This document shows positions 9,437 through 19,976 of a stretch of DNA of 64,000 nucleotides, one piece after another. A program made the translations under genes and the position numbers. The notes beneath the pieces are model-generated. The model saw only the letters and a program-made list of their open reading frames with translations, was not told the DNA's origin and did no database searches. The stretch is taken from contig NZ_JACIDB010000003.1 of assembly GCF_014196115.1 (NCBI RefSeq), positions 372,001 to 436,000 of the forward strand, in the 5' to 3' direction. Source of the DNA: Sphingomonas aquatilis. Lineage in GTDB: Bacteria; Pseudomonadota; Alphaproteobacteria; Sphingomonadales; Sphingomonadaceae. Every line of letters begins with the position of its first letter. Position 1 is the stretch's first letter.

Positions 9437-9718
9437 ATGCGCTATCGCGCCGCGGCGCCCGACACGCTGCTGAGCCGCGAGCTGGATATGCTGGTCGCGG
9501 TCTTCCACCGATCGTCGGGGATCACGCATCTGCTTGCCAGCCCCGCGCCCGAAATTCTGGAGACATTGGCTGCCGGACCGCTCGATCGGGACGCGCTGCT
9601 CGCGCGGCTGGGCGAGGCGTTCGAGCTGGGCGATGCCGGTGCCGATGCACTGGCCGCGCGGCTCGACGAACTGGTTGCGGCCGGGCTGGTCGAAGCGGAG
9701 CTGATCGGGGCGGCATGA
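9437..9718 (+). CDS. PqqD-like protein of the HPr-rel-A system
   Basis: A 93-residue protein with a PqqD/RRE-like winged-helix pattern: an N-terminal strand region, then ILETLAAGPLDRDALLARL and a second helix LAARLDELVAAGLVEA. PqqD-fold proteins hold the leader of a peptide substrate and present it to a modifying enzyme. Its neighbours, an HprK-like kinase and a nucleotidyltransferase-fold protein, match the HPr-rel-A system named in family databases (from memory), whose function is unknown. Its stop overlaps the kinase start by four bases (ATGA). No good ribosome-binding site is visible, so coupling to the upstream gene is likely. Confidence 0.8.
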   Translation: MRYRAAAPDTLLSRELDMLVAVFHRSSGITHLLASPAPEILETLAAGPLDRDALLARLGEAFELGDAGADALAARLDELVAAGLVEAELIGAA

Positions 9719-10569
9719 GGCACGTCTTCTGTGTTCGGATCGGGCCGGTCGGCTTTCGGATCGGTAGCGAATGGCGCGCGCCGATTGCGGCGCTGGAAGA
9801 GCTGTATCGCTATTACCCTTCGCCCAATCTGCCCGACTTCACCGTGCGGCTGGAGGCGACGCGGCCGTGGCGGCGCTGGGTGCGGCCATCGGTGCGGATC
9901 GGCGGCGATTACATGCTGCCCGAAGCCGCGCCGCTGCCGCTGGCGCAGGGGCTGCTCGCCGCCGAGATGGCGATGAACCTGCAATTGGCGCTGGGCTGCC
10001 GGCGCTATCTGCTGATCCATGCCTCGTGCGTCGAGCGCGATGGGCGGGCGCTTCTGATGACGGGCGAATCGGGGGCGGGCAAATCGACGCTGGCGACGTT
10101 GCTCGCCACGCGTGGGTGGCGCTTCATGGGCGATGAATTCGCGTTGATCGATCCCGAAACGGGTCTGGTCCACGCCTTTCCGCGGCTTATCAGCCTGAAG
10201 AACAACGGGATCGCGGCGGCGATGGCGGCCTGGCCGAGCGCGCGCATGGGGCCACTGCTCGCCGGGACGCCCAAGGGTGACATCCGCCACATGGTGCCCG
10301 ATGCGCTGAGCGTCGGCGCGATGGACGAGCCGGCGCGGCCCGCCCTGCTGCTGTTCCCGCGGCACGGCTTTGCGGCGGAGACGCGTGCGGTCGCCGTATC
10401 TGAGGCGTTCGTGCGGCTGACGCAGGCGTCGACCAACTACGTCATGCTGGGCGAGACCGGGTTCGATGCCCTGACCCGCTTGGTGTGCGACACGCCGGCG
10501 ATGGCGATCGACTATCCCGACGGCGCCGCGGCGGCCGAGCAGGTGGAGGCGCTGTGGCGGACGCTCTGA
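9715..10569 (+). CDS. HprK-related kinase A
   Basis: A 284-residue P-loop protein resembling the C-terminal domain of HPr kinase/phosphorylase. Walker A is GESGAGKST (117-125), preceded by the IHAS motif with H102 and followed by GDE (139-141), which corresponds to the catalytic acidic region. It lacks the N-terminal domain of true HprK, and no HPr or PTS gene is nearby. HprK homologues in lasso-peptide clusters phosphorylate a serine side chain of the peptide (established for paeninodin-type clusters), so peptide phosphorylation is a reasonable guess. It overlaps both neighbours. Confidence 0.85.
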   Translation: MRHVFCVRIGPVGFRIGSEWRAPIAALEELYRYYPSPNLPDFTVRLEATRPWRRWVRPSVRIGGDYMLPEAAPLPLAQGLLAAEMAMNLQLALGCRRYLLIHASCVERDGRALLMTGESGAGKSTLATLLATRGWRFMGDEFALIDPETGLVHAFPRLISLKNNGIAAAMAAWPSARMGPLLAGTPKGDIRHMVPDALSVGAMDEPARPALLLFPRHGFAAETRAVAVSEAFVRLTQASTNYVMLGETGFDALTRLVCDTPAMAIDYPDGAAAAEQVEALWRTL

Positions 10570-11588
10570 TCCTCGCCCGCGCGCTCGCCGATCCGACCAG
10601 TCTGGCGCTCGACACCGATTGGGCGGGCCTCGTCACCATGGCGCGCGCCGAACAGTTGCTGGGCACGCTCGCGTGGCGGCTGCACGGCCTGCCGCTGCCC
10701 GAGGATGTCGCGCTGCTGCTGAGCGATGCGCGCGCCGCGGCCGAGAATGGGCGCCGCACGGCCTTGTGGGAGGCGGAGATGGCGCGGCGGGCGCTGGCGC
10801 CGCTCGGTGTGCCGGTGGTACTGCTGAAGGGCACCGCTTTCGTCGCAGCGGGCTTGGCGGCGGGGCAGGGGCGGTCGATCGGCGACCTCGATATCCTCGT
10901 ACCGCGCGAGGCGCTGGATGCCGTCGAGGCGGCGCTGATCGCAGCGGGCTGGGAATGGGTGAAGCCCGATCCGTATGACGACGCTTATTACCGGCGCTGG
11001 ATGCACGAATTGCCGCCGCTGATCCACGCGGAGCGTGACCGGATGATCGATGTGCACCATACGATCCTGCCGCTGACCGCGCGGGTACGGCCAGACGCGG
11101 CGGCGCTGATCGCGGGGGCGGTGCCGCTGGGCAACGGGCTGTCGGTGCTGTCGCCCGCGGCGATGATCGTCCATGCGGCGGCGCATCTGCTCGCCGACGG
11201 CGATCTGGCGGGGGGCCTGCGCAACCTGTGGGATATCCACTGCCTGTATGGCGAGGCGGCGGAGGGCGATCCCGCTTTCGGCCTGACGTTGGTGGACGAG
11301 GCAGGGCGCCATGGCTTGTACGAGGCGGTGGTGCGCGCGCTGCGGCTGTCGCAGCAGCTGTTCGGGACGCAGGTGCGGGCGTACGAAAGTTCGGGCCGTA
11401 TCCGTCTGACGCCCCGGGTGAGCGACCGACTCTTCCGCCGCCGCCTGCTCGCGCGGGATGATTGGGGGCGGGCGACGCGGCCGGTGACGCGGCTGGCGTT
11501 CTACGTGCGTTCGCACTGGCTGCGTATGCCGCCCGCGATGCTGGCGCGGCATCTGTGGATCAAGTGGCGGCGTGGGGTGCGACCTTAG
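10554..11588 (+). CDS. Nucleotidyltransferase-fold protein (NTP_transf_5-like)
   Basis: A 344-residue protein starting at a GTG that overlaps the kinase gene by 16 bases; a later ATG at 10638 is possible. The nucleotidyltransferase signature is visible as LLKG (91-93), GRSIGDLDILV with the metal-binding DxD at 111-113, and IDVHHTILP further on, the pattern of Pfam NTP_transf_5. Members occur in lasso-peptide and exopolysaccharide loci beside HprK-like kinases and may extend or nucleotidylate a phosphorylated product. Last gene of the four-gene operon; a family A repeat follows 14 bases after its stop. Confidence 0.82.
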   Translation: MADALILARALADPTSLALDTDWAGLVTMARAEQLLGTLAWRLHGLPLPEDVALLLSDARAAAENGRRTALWEAEMARRALAPLGVPVVLLKGTAFVAAGLAAGQGRSIGDLDILVPREALDAVEAALIAAGWEWVKPDPYDDAYYRRWMHELPPLIHAERDRMIDVHHTILPLTARVRPDAAALIAGAVPLGNGLSVLSPAAMIVHAAAHLLADGDLAGGLRNLWDIHCLYGEAAEGDPAFGLTLVDEAGRHGLYEAVVRALRLSQQLFGTQVRAYESSGRIRLTPRVSDRLFRRRLLARDDWGRATRPVTRLAFYVRSHWLRMPPAMLARHLWIKWRRGVRP

Positions 11589-11601
11589 GCCCACCCACCC
11601 C

Positions 11602-11707
11602 GTCACCCCGGACTTGGTCCGGGGTCCACCGGGCCGCGGGGGCAGCGTACGAGCCTTAAGCCGTCCCCCTCGCCGCGGAGTGGACCCCGGAACGAGTCCG
11701 GGGTGAC
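11602..11707. repeat. Inverted repeat element, family A, copy 3
   Basis: Arms 11602-11629 and 11680-11707 are inverted copies of the family A unit, further extended outward by a CCCACCCACCC/GGGTGGGTGGG pair. It fills the gap between the convergent nucleotidyltransferase and gph genes and could act as a bidirectional transcription barrier. The spacer closely matches copy 2. Confidence 0.85.
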
Positions 11708-11720
11708 GGAGTGGGTGGGG

Positions 11721-12413
11721 CTAGCGCGCTGCCAGCCGCTCGAGCGTCGGGATCAGTTCGTCGAAGCCGTCGATGATCGCGTCCGCGCCGAGTTCCTCGA
11801 CCGGCTGCATCAGGAATCCGAACGAGCACGCTATCGTCGGCAGGCCCGCCGCATGGCCCGCCTGCACGTCGAAGATCGAATCGCCGACGAATGCCGCGGT
11901 GCCCCCGCCGCAGCGGGCGAGCATTTCGTAGATCGGCTTGGGACTGGGCTTGCCGTTGCCCGGGCCCATCGTATCGCCGCCGATGATGCACGCGAAGCGC
12001 CGCGTCAGGTCCAGCGCGTCGATCACCTTGCGGGCGAGCGATTCCAGCTTGTTCGTGACGACGGCGATCCGCACGCCGCGCGCCGCCAATGTGTCGAGCG
12101 CCGCGAGCGTGCCGGGATAGGGGCGGGTCAGGACCGCGATGTTCGCTTCATAATGGTCGAGGAGCCGCCGGTGCAGCACGTCGAGCGTCGCATCGTCGCA
12201 CCCGCCGGTCGCGGCGAGCCCCTGTGCCAGCATGTGCCGCGCGCCGCCGCCGATCATCGGCTTCACCTGTTCGACGGTCAGCAACGGCCGGTCGATGGAG
12301 GCGAGTGCATGGTTCACCGCCGCCGCCAGGTCGCCGCTCGTATCGAGCAACGTGCCGTCCAGGTCGAAGCCGACAATGTCGAAAAACGGATCGGGCGATG
12401 AATTTAGCGTCAT
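11721..12413 (-). CDS. gph: Phosphoglycolate phosphatase (HAD hydrolase)
   Basis: A 230-residue HAD-family phosphatase. Motif I is FDLDGTLLDT (nucleophile and acid Asp), motif II is VVTNK, the motif III lysine is in KPSPKP, and motif IV is FVGDSIFDVQ; an alpha-helical cap lies between I and II. Phosphoglycolate phosphatase removes 2-phosphoglycolate made during DNA repair and oxygenase reactions; the exact substrate is inferred from closeness to the Gph group. It is divergent from glmU with 62 bases between start codons, leaving room for two promoters. Confidence 0.85.
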   Translation of the reverse strand: MTLNSSPDPFFDIVGFDLDGTLLDTSGDLAAAVNHALASIDRPLLTVEQVKPMIGGGARHMLAQGLAATGGCDDATLDVLHRRLLDHYEANIAVLTRPYPGTLAALDTLAARGVRIAVVTNKLESLARKVIDALDLTRRFACIIGGDTMGPGNGKPSPKPIYEMLARCGGGTAAFVGDSIFDVQAGHAAGLPTIACSFGFLMQPVEELGADAIIDGFDELIPTLERLAAR

Positions 12414-12475
12414 ATGCCGCGCCGGTGACGTCTCCCTATGGAAATGGCAAGTCTTCCGTGGCAGGCGACGTCGCC

Positions 12476-13828
12476 ATGACCAGTCCTCTCGCCGTCATCA
12501 TCCTTGCCGCGGGCAAGGGTACGCGCATGAAGTCCGATCTGCACAAGGTGCTGCACCCGATCGCCGGGCGGCCGATGCTGATCCACCTGATCGACAGTTT
12601 GAACCAGGCCGGGGCGACGCGCCGCGTCGTCGTGGTCGGCGCGAGCGGCGAGCAGGTCGAAGCGGCGGTCGCCGCCACGGGTGTCGAGATCGCGTGGCAG
12701 CGCGAGCAGCTGGGCACCGCGCATGCCGCGTTGCAGGCCAAGGACGCACTGGCCGATTTCGACGGCGTCGCGATCGTCTGCTTCGGCGACACACCTTTGC
12801 TCGCGACCGAGACGGTGGCACGGCTCGCCGCGCGGTTGGAGGCGGAGGATGCGCCGACCGTCGCGGTGCTCGGCTTCCGCCCCGCCGATGCGCGCGCCTA
12901 TGGCCGGATCATCGCGGACGCGGACGGCACGATCGCCAAGATGGTCGAGTTCAAGGACGCTTCACCCGAGGAGCGCGCGGTCGACCTGTGCAATTCGGGC
13001 GTCACCGCGGTGCGCACCCGCGACCTGTGGCGGCTGCTGGAGGCGGTCGGCAACGACAATGCCGCGGGTGAATATTATCTGCCCGATATCGTCACGCTCG
13101 CCGTCGCGGAGGGCGGCCGCGCGGTGGTGATCGAAACGGGCGAGGACGAGGTCGCGGGCGTCAACAGCCGCGCCGAACTTGCCGCGGTCGAGGCGGGCTG
13201 GCAGGCGGCGCGCCGTGCCCAGGCGATGGCGGACGGCGCCACGCTGATCGCGCCCGACACGGTGTGGTTCAGCCACGACACGCAAATTGGTCGCGATGTC
13301 GTGGTCGAGCCCAACGTCGTCTTCGGCCCCGGCGTGTCGGTGGCGGACGGCGCGACGATCCGGGGCTTCAGCCACCTGGAGGGCGCAAAGGTCGGCGCCA
13401 GGGCCGACGTCGGCCCCTATGCCCGCCTGCGCCCCGGCGCGGACCTGGCCGAAAAGGCGAAGGTCGGCAATTTCGTCGAGGTGAAGAAGGCGACGATCGG
13501 CAAGGGCGCCAAGGTCAACCATTTGTCCTATATCGGCGATGCCGATGTGGGGGCGAACGCCAATATCGGCGCCGGCACGATCACCTGCAATTACGACGGC
13601 TTCTTCAAGTACAAAACCAGCATCGGCGCGGATGCCTTCATCGGCTCGAACTCCGCGCTGGTCGCGCCGGTGTCGGTCGGTGACGGCGCGATCGTCGCGG
13701 CGGGATCGGTGCTGACGAAGGACGTCGAAGCCGGCGCGCTCGCGCTCGTCCGGCCGCCGCAGATTGCCAAACCCGGCTGGGCCACCAAATTCCGCGCCAT
13801 GATGCGCGCCAAGAAGGAAGCGAAATAA
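12476..13828 (+). CDS. glmU: Bifunctional GlcNAc-1-P uridyltransferase / GlcN-1-P acetyltransferase GlmU
   Basis: A 450-residue two-domain enzyme of normal length. The N-terminal pyrophosphorylase domain opens with LAAGKGTRMKSD (about 10-21), and the C-terminal left-handed beta-helix (about 250-430) has repeated hexapeptides and the acetyltransferase signature KKATIGKGAKVNHLSYIGDA. It acetylates GlcN-1-P and then makes UDP-GlcNAc for cell-wall and LPS synthesis. The ATG at 12476 begins the conserved N-terminus; upstream in-frame codons do not look coding. glmS follows after one base, so the two form an operon. Confidence 0.97.
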   Translation: MTSPLAVIILAAGKGTRMKSDLHKVLHPIAGRPMLIHLIDSLNQAGATRRVVVVGASGEQVEAAVAATGVEIAWQREQLGTAHAALQAKDALADFDGVAIVCFGDTPLLATETVARLAARLEAEDAPTVAVLGFRPADARAYGRIIADADGTIAKMVEFKDASPEERAVDLCNSGVTAVRTRDLWRLLEAVGNDNAAGEYYLPDIVTLAVAEGGRAVVIETGEDEVAGVNSRAELAAVEAGWQAARRAQAMADGATLIAPDTVWFSHDTQIGRDVVVEPNVVFGPGVSVADGATIRGFSHLEGAKVGARADVGPYARLRPGADLAEKAKVGNFVEVKKATIGKGAKVNHLSYIGDADVGANANIGAGTITCNYDGFFKYKTSIGADAFIGSNSALVAPVSVGDGAIVAAGSVLTKDVEAGALALVRPPQIAKPGWATKFRAMMRAKKEAK

Positions 13829-13829
13829 C

Positions 13830-15653
<1,824 letters not shown>

Positions 15654-15672
15654 GCGCGGGTCCCGCGCGATC

Positions 15673-15677
15673 GTTGC
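15673..15677. repeat. Target-site duplication, left copy (GTTGC)
   Basis: GTTGC directly precedes the TGT terminus of the element and recurs directly after its ACA terminus at 26860-26864. Five-base duplications are the hallmark of Tn7-type insertion. Confidence 0.93.
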
Positions 15678-15685
15678 TGTCTCGC

Positions 15686-15775
15686 TCGAACATAGTTCTG
15701 GAAATTCGGACATAGTTCTGATCGCCGTCCGGACCGGGTAGCGCCGGCCGGTGCCGGGACTCGAACATAGTTCTG
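15686..15775 (+). repeat. Left-end TnsB-type binding repeats (three copies)
   Basis: Three 15-base copies of TCGAACATAGTTCTG lie at 15686-15700, 15706-15720 (one change, TCGGACATAGTTCTG) and 15761-15775, all in the same direction. Tn7 left ends carry three spaced TnsB sites, so both the number and the spacing fit. That TnsB binds them is inferred from position and from inverted copies at the other end. Confidence 0.85.
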
Positions 15776-15895
15776 CGCTGAGAAGCCCCGCGTCGTAGCG
15801 GGGATAGAGGAAAAAAGAGACTTCTCGACCCGATCCGGCACCGCCGGGTCGAGCAACGTCGCTTGCGCCCAATCCGCACATCGAAAGGAGCATCC

Positions 15896-16825
15896 ATGGA
15901 CGAGACGACTCTCGAGCCGGGGACGCGTGTCCGCAGCAAGTTCCGGCGGTTGAAGCAGGGGTCCGCGACGGACCCTCTCGGCAACACCGCCGCGATCGAG
16001 GCCAGCCTGCCGGACGATCCGCGCAGCGACGACGGACTCACGCCCCGGGCCTACCTCGAAACCACCCGGGAGCGGCTGCGGCGACAGGTGGCCGAGGATC
16101 CGGACAGCGTCGGCGACAGGTGGACGGCACTGCCGTCCGGACACCTGCATGTGTTCGCCTGGGAGCGCGGAAAGATCCTGGACGACTTCGTCGTCGAGAA
16201 CGATCCCGTTGGCATCAAGCACGGCACCCTGAAGGCGGCGCTCATGCAGACGCTCGGCATCCGCGCGGAAGGCGAGGGTCCCTTCAACTCGCGCATGCGC
16301 ACCTTTCTCCAGCTCGGGCTCTTCGGCCCGGTCGGCGTGCAGCGCGATCGGCGCAACTATGGCTACGCGCTGAGCTCCGCGCTCAAGTGGGCGATCGCCA
16401 TGACGCTCCAGCGCGCCTACGTTCCGCCGAGCGCGGTCGTCGACTTTCTCAGCCGCCACGACCACGACCTCTACGCGCTCTTCCGCCAACTGCGCCGCGG
16501 TGACGGGCCGCCACTCCGGCTCAGGATCAGCGTCGAGGCGCTGCAGGCCCTCGGCGACGAGGAGCGGTCGAAAGGCAGGGGGTCGCGCGGCGGCGACACC
16601 GGGACGCTGCACATGAACGGCCCCACCCATCAGCCGTTCGACGCGGCCGCTTCGGCACCAATGCTCGACATCGACCTGCGCGAGCTCGGCAACAAGCTGA
16701 TCGCCAACCTGATCGAGGCCGGCGTGAGCAAGGTCAGGATCACACGCGCGCAGCGCATCCTACCCGACCTGAGCGCCCGGCCGATGCCGTCCCCGTCGCC
16801 ATCACCATTGCCTGCTCGATCATAG
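15896..16825 (+). CDS. Unrecognised transposon-borne protein (309 aa)
   Basis: The only plus-strand gene at the left end of the element. AAAGGAG five bases before the ATG at 15896 supports the start. No catalytic motif is evident. The middle (about 135-200) is predicted helical, with a stretch YALSSALKWAIAMTLQRAYVPPSAVVDFLSRH that faintly recalls MerR-type helix-turn-helix regulators; the C-terminal third is low-complexity with a Pro/Ser tail. Its last 86 bases overlap the end of tnsD on the other strand. It could be a regulator or a cargo function; I do not know which. Confidence 0.7.
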   Translation: MDETTLEPGTRVRSKFRRLKQGSATDPLGNTAAIEASLPDDPRSDDGLTPRAYLETTRERLRRQVAEDPDSVGDRWTALPSGHLHVFAWERGKILDDFVVENDPVGIKHGTLKAALMQTLGIRAEGEGPFNSRMRTFLQLGLFGPVGVQRDRRNYGYALSSALKWAIAMTLQRAYVPPSAVVDFLSRHDHDLYALFRQLRRGDGPPLRLRISVEALQALGDEERSKGRGSRGGDTGTLHMNGPTHQPFDAAASAPMLDIDLRELGNKLIANLIEAGVSKVRITRAQRILPDLSARPMPSPSPSPLPARS

Positions 16826-18143
16826 GGAGGTGCACGGACCTGAGGCCGGCAGACCGCATGACCTCCCACGCCCGGCAACCAGGTCCAAGCACCGTGATCC
16901 AGTGCTGCACACGGCGCAGCCGAAAGTCGTCCAGCGCTTCCTCGGTTGCGGAGAGCGCGGCTATGGCGAGCGGGACCTTGGCCTTCCGCTTACCGAACCA
17001 GCCGGGCTTCGCGATCCTCCGCTCGATCTCGGCAGCCGTGACGCGGACCGGCGGCGCCTCAGCGCGAATGACTTCCATCTCCCGGCCGACGCGACGCACC
17101 AGCTCCCCGTCCATCGTCGCCCAGTCCACCCTGGTACGACGCCCCGTGACCGGATTGATCGCAACCGCAATCGCAACCGGCTTCGACCTCGATGCACTGG
17201 TCGCCCTCGCTCCCTCGAGCGACGCGCTCCCACCCGCCTCCAGATGGTCGAGGAAGCCCTCCATCATAAGGTGGAGCAGCGGGTGCATCGCCTTCCTGTG
17301 CCCGCGCACCATGGCCGCCGCCCAGCCCCGTTCGCCAAAGGTCGAGCAGGGCTGGGGCAGATAGGGGAGGGCGGGACCCCAGAAGCCCACCAGCCCCCCG
17401 TTCAGCAGCGCCTGATCCACCTTGCGCGGCGACCTCATCAGACCAACGGACGAGAGCCGGGAGACGTAGTGCTCCCGCCAATGGTCGAGGGGAAAGGCTG
17501 GACGCAGCATCGTCGTGATCGCGGCGGCGCGGCGAGCCAGGTCCGTTAGAAGGGCACCAGCCCGCCCGTTCGGACGCATCGCGGTCCTCTCCGGGCAGTT
17601 CGCCTCGGACGGCGGCACGTAGCCATGCCTACCCGCCGACGCGCGGGTGACCAGGCTGTCCGCCAGCATGCAGCCGTGAACGGCGCACACCGGCACGCCG
17701 GGAAGCTGGTGGACCACCATCCACGTCGGGGAGCCGAGCCACTTGTTCTGCTCGGCCATGCACTCGGCGCAGTAGCGCAGAGCGGGGCTCGAGCTGATGC
17801 GGAATGCGGCCACGCCAAGCCTGTGGTGCGCGTTGGGCACCTCGCTGGCGAGCATATCGTGCCGACCGGCCGACCGGCCCTCCTCAGGCTGGAAGGTGGC
17901 GTAGAAGGGATAAAGCGTGTGGGTGAGCAGCGCCTCCACACCCAGCCCAGATGCGGCTGGCAGCCGCGCCGCAAGCGCCGCCAGGCGGCACGGCAGATCG
18001 AAGGTCGCCACTGCCGCCCGGCGTCCGAAGAGATCGGTCGCGTGCGTCGCCGCGTCCGGCGAGCCGTCGAGGACGCCGTGCCGGGCGAGCACCCCGTAGA
18101 GGAGTTCGCCCGGCACGGGCACGGGGAAGCAGCCCAGCGTCAC
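16740..18143 (-). CDS. tnsD: Tn7-like target-site selector TnsD (TniQ family)
   Basis: A 467-residue protein. The start is a GTG at 18143 that overlaps the tnsC stop by four bases (GTGA), giving an N-terminus GCFPVPVPGELLYGVLARHG typical of TniQ/TnsD. A CCCH zinc finger is visible: C125, C128, C153, H156. The roughly 300-residue C-terminal part would bind target DNA. Tn7 TnsD binds the end of glmS and recruits TnsC; the insertion exactly at glmS makes the same job here very likely. It is the last gene of tnsABCD and is overlapped at its 3' end by the opposing 15896 gene. Confidence 0.88.
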   Translation of the reverse strand: MTLGCFPVPVPGELLYGVLARHGVLDGSPDAATHATDLFGRRAAVATFDLPCRLAALAARLPAASGLGVEALLTHTLYPFYATFQPEEGRSAGRHDMLASEVPNAHHRLGVAAFRISSSPALRYCAECMAEQNKWLGSPTWMVVHQLPGVPVCAVHGCMLADSLVTRASAGRHGYVPPSEANCPERTAMRPNGRAGALLTDLARRAAAITTMLRPAFPLDHWREHYVSRLSSVGLMRSPRKVDQALLNGGLVGFWGPALPYLPQPCSTFGERGWAAAMVRGHRKAMHPLLHLMMEGFLDHLEAGGSASLEGARATSASRSKPVAIAVAINPVTGRRTRVDWATMDGELVRRVGREMEVIRAEAPPVRVTAAEIERRIAKPGWFGKRKAKVPLAIAALSATEEALDDFRLRRVQHWITVLGPGCRAWEVMRSAGLRSVHLPMIEQAMVMATGTASAGRSGRVGCAARV

Positions 18144-19975
18144 TGGTCCAGGATCTGGTCGGGCGTCGCGACAATGCCGGCCTCGGTCAACGCCGCGACG
18201 GCATCCTGCGCCTCCGCCGCGATCGCGCACATCTCATCGGGGTGCGCGTCCTTCGGCTTGCGACCGCCGCCCGGGCGCTTCACCTTGGCCGGGCGCGGGG
18301 CGGGCTCGGCCGCGAGCAGGTCGTTGACGGCCTCCACCATGCCCAGCATGTCGCCGGGCGCGATCCTATTGGAGGCGGACGCCTGCTCCACCACGCGCTC
18401 GACGACCTCGGGCGCGTGCCCACGCTGGACGAGGCTGGCCTTCAGCGCCGTCCAGGGCGCGTCCTTGGCCTTCGCCTCGGCGGCGGCGATCCGCTGCTGC
18501 AAGTCGCGCAGGTAGCGCAGCTCACGCGCCGAGCGGCCGGTCTCCTGGCACAGCAGCCGCTCGACGTGCTGGTGGAGCGGCTCGAGGTCCTCCCACTTCG
18601 AGAGCAGGTCCTGGCGGCCCTCGCGTAGCGCCGTGATCATCGGGCGGATCAGCGCGAACTCGTCGGCAGCCACGGAGCGGAACAGCTCCGCGGTCAGGAT
18701 CTCCGGCGCATCATAAACCTCGCCGCGGCTGATCGCGCGCATCTGCGCCAGCAGGATGAGCTTGACCGCGATGTCCATGATGCCCTGCGACTCGTCGTAG
18801 ATCGCGTCGCTGATCTCCCGCGTCAGATCAGTCGGCACCGCCGTCCACTGATACGGCCACAGCCGGGCGAGCCAGCCGTCCCATTCCTCGCCCTTGGGCA
18901 TGCGGAACCAGTTGGGCTGGCCCAGGCCGGAGGCGCGGCGCGCCTCCCGGAACGCACCGTCCACGATCGGCCGCGCCTCGTTCGTGCCGATCAGCATGAC
19001 CGGCACGCCCAGCCTGTTCACCAGCGTCACGAGGAAGTTGATGAGCGGCTTCACGCCCTCGGTGGACTGGCGGGCGTGCTGGATCTCGTCGATGACGATC
19101 AGCCCCACCGCGTGAAGCGTCGCCAGATGCTGGACAAACAGCATCATCTGGTCGCCCGAGACGCGCTTGCCCTCCGCCCCGAAGCGTTCCGCATACCGGG
19201 TGCCGAGGACCTCGTCGAAGGCGGCGAGCAGCGCGATGCACTGCTGCTTGCGACCACCCGTCGAGGGACACTCCACCTTGAGCCATCCGACCTGCTTGAT
19301 CGTGGCGTAGGGCAGCGACTGCTCGATCACCTGCGGGATGCTGGCGAGCGTGCGCAGCGTGATGGTGGTCTTGCCCGTGCCGGGATCGCCGATCAGCGCG
19401 AACGCGGGCGGATTGCTGTGCGTCAGCGCCGGCAGCGCCGGCATGGCCGCGTCCGCCTCCTCCACCGTGGCGCCCGCCGCCAGCTTCTGGATGGCGGCGG
19501 CGCTGGCCATGAGCGCGGGCCGGTGTCCGCCGCGCGCCGGATCGCGTGCCTTGTAGCCCTGGCGGATGACCATCCCGACCCGCTCGGCGAGGTCCACCTG
19601 GTTGCCGTTCGGGAAGACGGCGTCCAGCAGACGCAGGCAGCAGTAGCGACGCTGCGTGTGGGAGAGCTTGCGCTCCACTTCCGAATGATCGGGCACGACC
19701 GTCAACGCGTCGAGGTGCTCGAGCCAGGTCGGCGGCACCCCCAGCTCGCGCGTGAACGGATTCCGCCACAGCTCGGGGAGCCAACCCTCGGGCACCGCCT
19801 GATCGCTGATCGGGGCGTCGACCTCGGCGAGCACCGCCTGGTCGGTAGTCGGGGCGTCCATCCCGGCAGGCACCGCGCCCTTCACGGGCGACCGCGTGGC
19901 GTTCGACGCCGAGGTGGTCGGGGTATCGATGACGAGCTCCGTGCTGAACTCGTCCCCGGCCTTCAGATCCAACAT
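18140..19975 (-). CDS. tnsC: Tn7-like transposition regulator TnsC (AAA+ ATPase)
   Basis: A 611-residue ATPase. A low-complexity N-terminus (about 20-60, with repeated DAP-TDQAV-like segments) precedes the AAA+ domain, with Walker A GDPGTGKTT near 196-204, Walker B LIVIDEIQH near 291-299 and a sensor-1-like LIGTNEA. TnsC links the target selectors to the TnsA/B transposase and gives target immunity in Tn7. The ATG at 19975 lies one base after the tnsB stop. The basic C-terminal segment (about 550-575, KRPGGGRKPKD) may contact DNA or TnsA/B. It overlaps tnsD by four bases. Confidence 0.9.
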   Translation of the reverse strand: MLDLKAGDEFSTELVIDTPTTSASNATRSPVKGAVPAGMDAPTTDQAVLAEVDAPISDQAVPEGWLPELWRNPFTRELGVPPTWLEHLDALTVVPDHSEVERKLSHTQRRYCCLRLLDAVFPNGNQVDLAERVGMVIRQGYKARDPARGGHRPALMASAAAIQKLAAGATVEEADAAMPALPALTHSNPPAFALIGDPGTGKTTITLRTLASIPQVIEQSLPYATIKQVGWLKVECPSTGGRKQQCIALLAAFDEVLGTRYAERFGAEGKRVSGDQMMLFVQHLATLHAVGLIVIDEIQHARQSTEGVKPLINFLVTLVNRLGVPVMLIGTNEARPIVDGAFREARRASGLGQPNWFRMPKGEEWDGWLARLWPYQWTAVPTDLTREISDAIYDESQGIMDIAVKLILLAQMRAISRGEVYDAPEILTAELFRSVAADEFALIRPMITALREGRQDLLSKWEDLEPLHQHVERLLCQETGRSARELRYLRDLQQRIAAAEAKAKDAPWTALKASLVQRGHAPEVVERVVEQASASNRIAPGDMLGMVEAVNDLLAAEPAPRPAKVKRPGGGRKPKDAHPDEMCAIAAEAQDAVAALTEAGIVATPDQILDQ

Positions 19976-19976
19976 C

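Noticed and set aside
15686..15775. A CRISPR array at the left end
   Set aside because: Three 15-base copies at uneven distances with inverted copies at the other end are transposase sites, not direct repeats with uniform spacers.
16740..16825. A frameshift in tnsD or in the 15896 gene to explain their overlap
   Set aside because: Both frames end cleanly and both have complete upstream features; a convergent overlap is the simpler reading.
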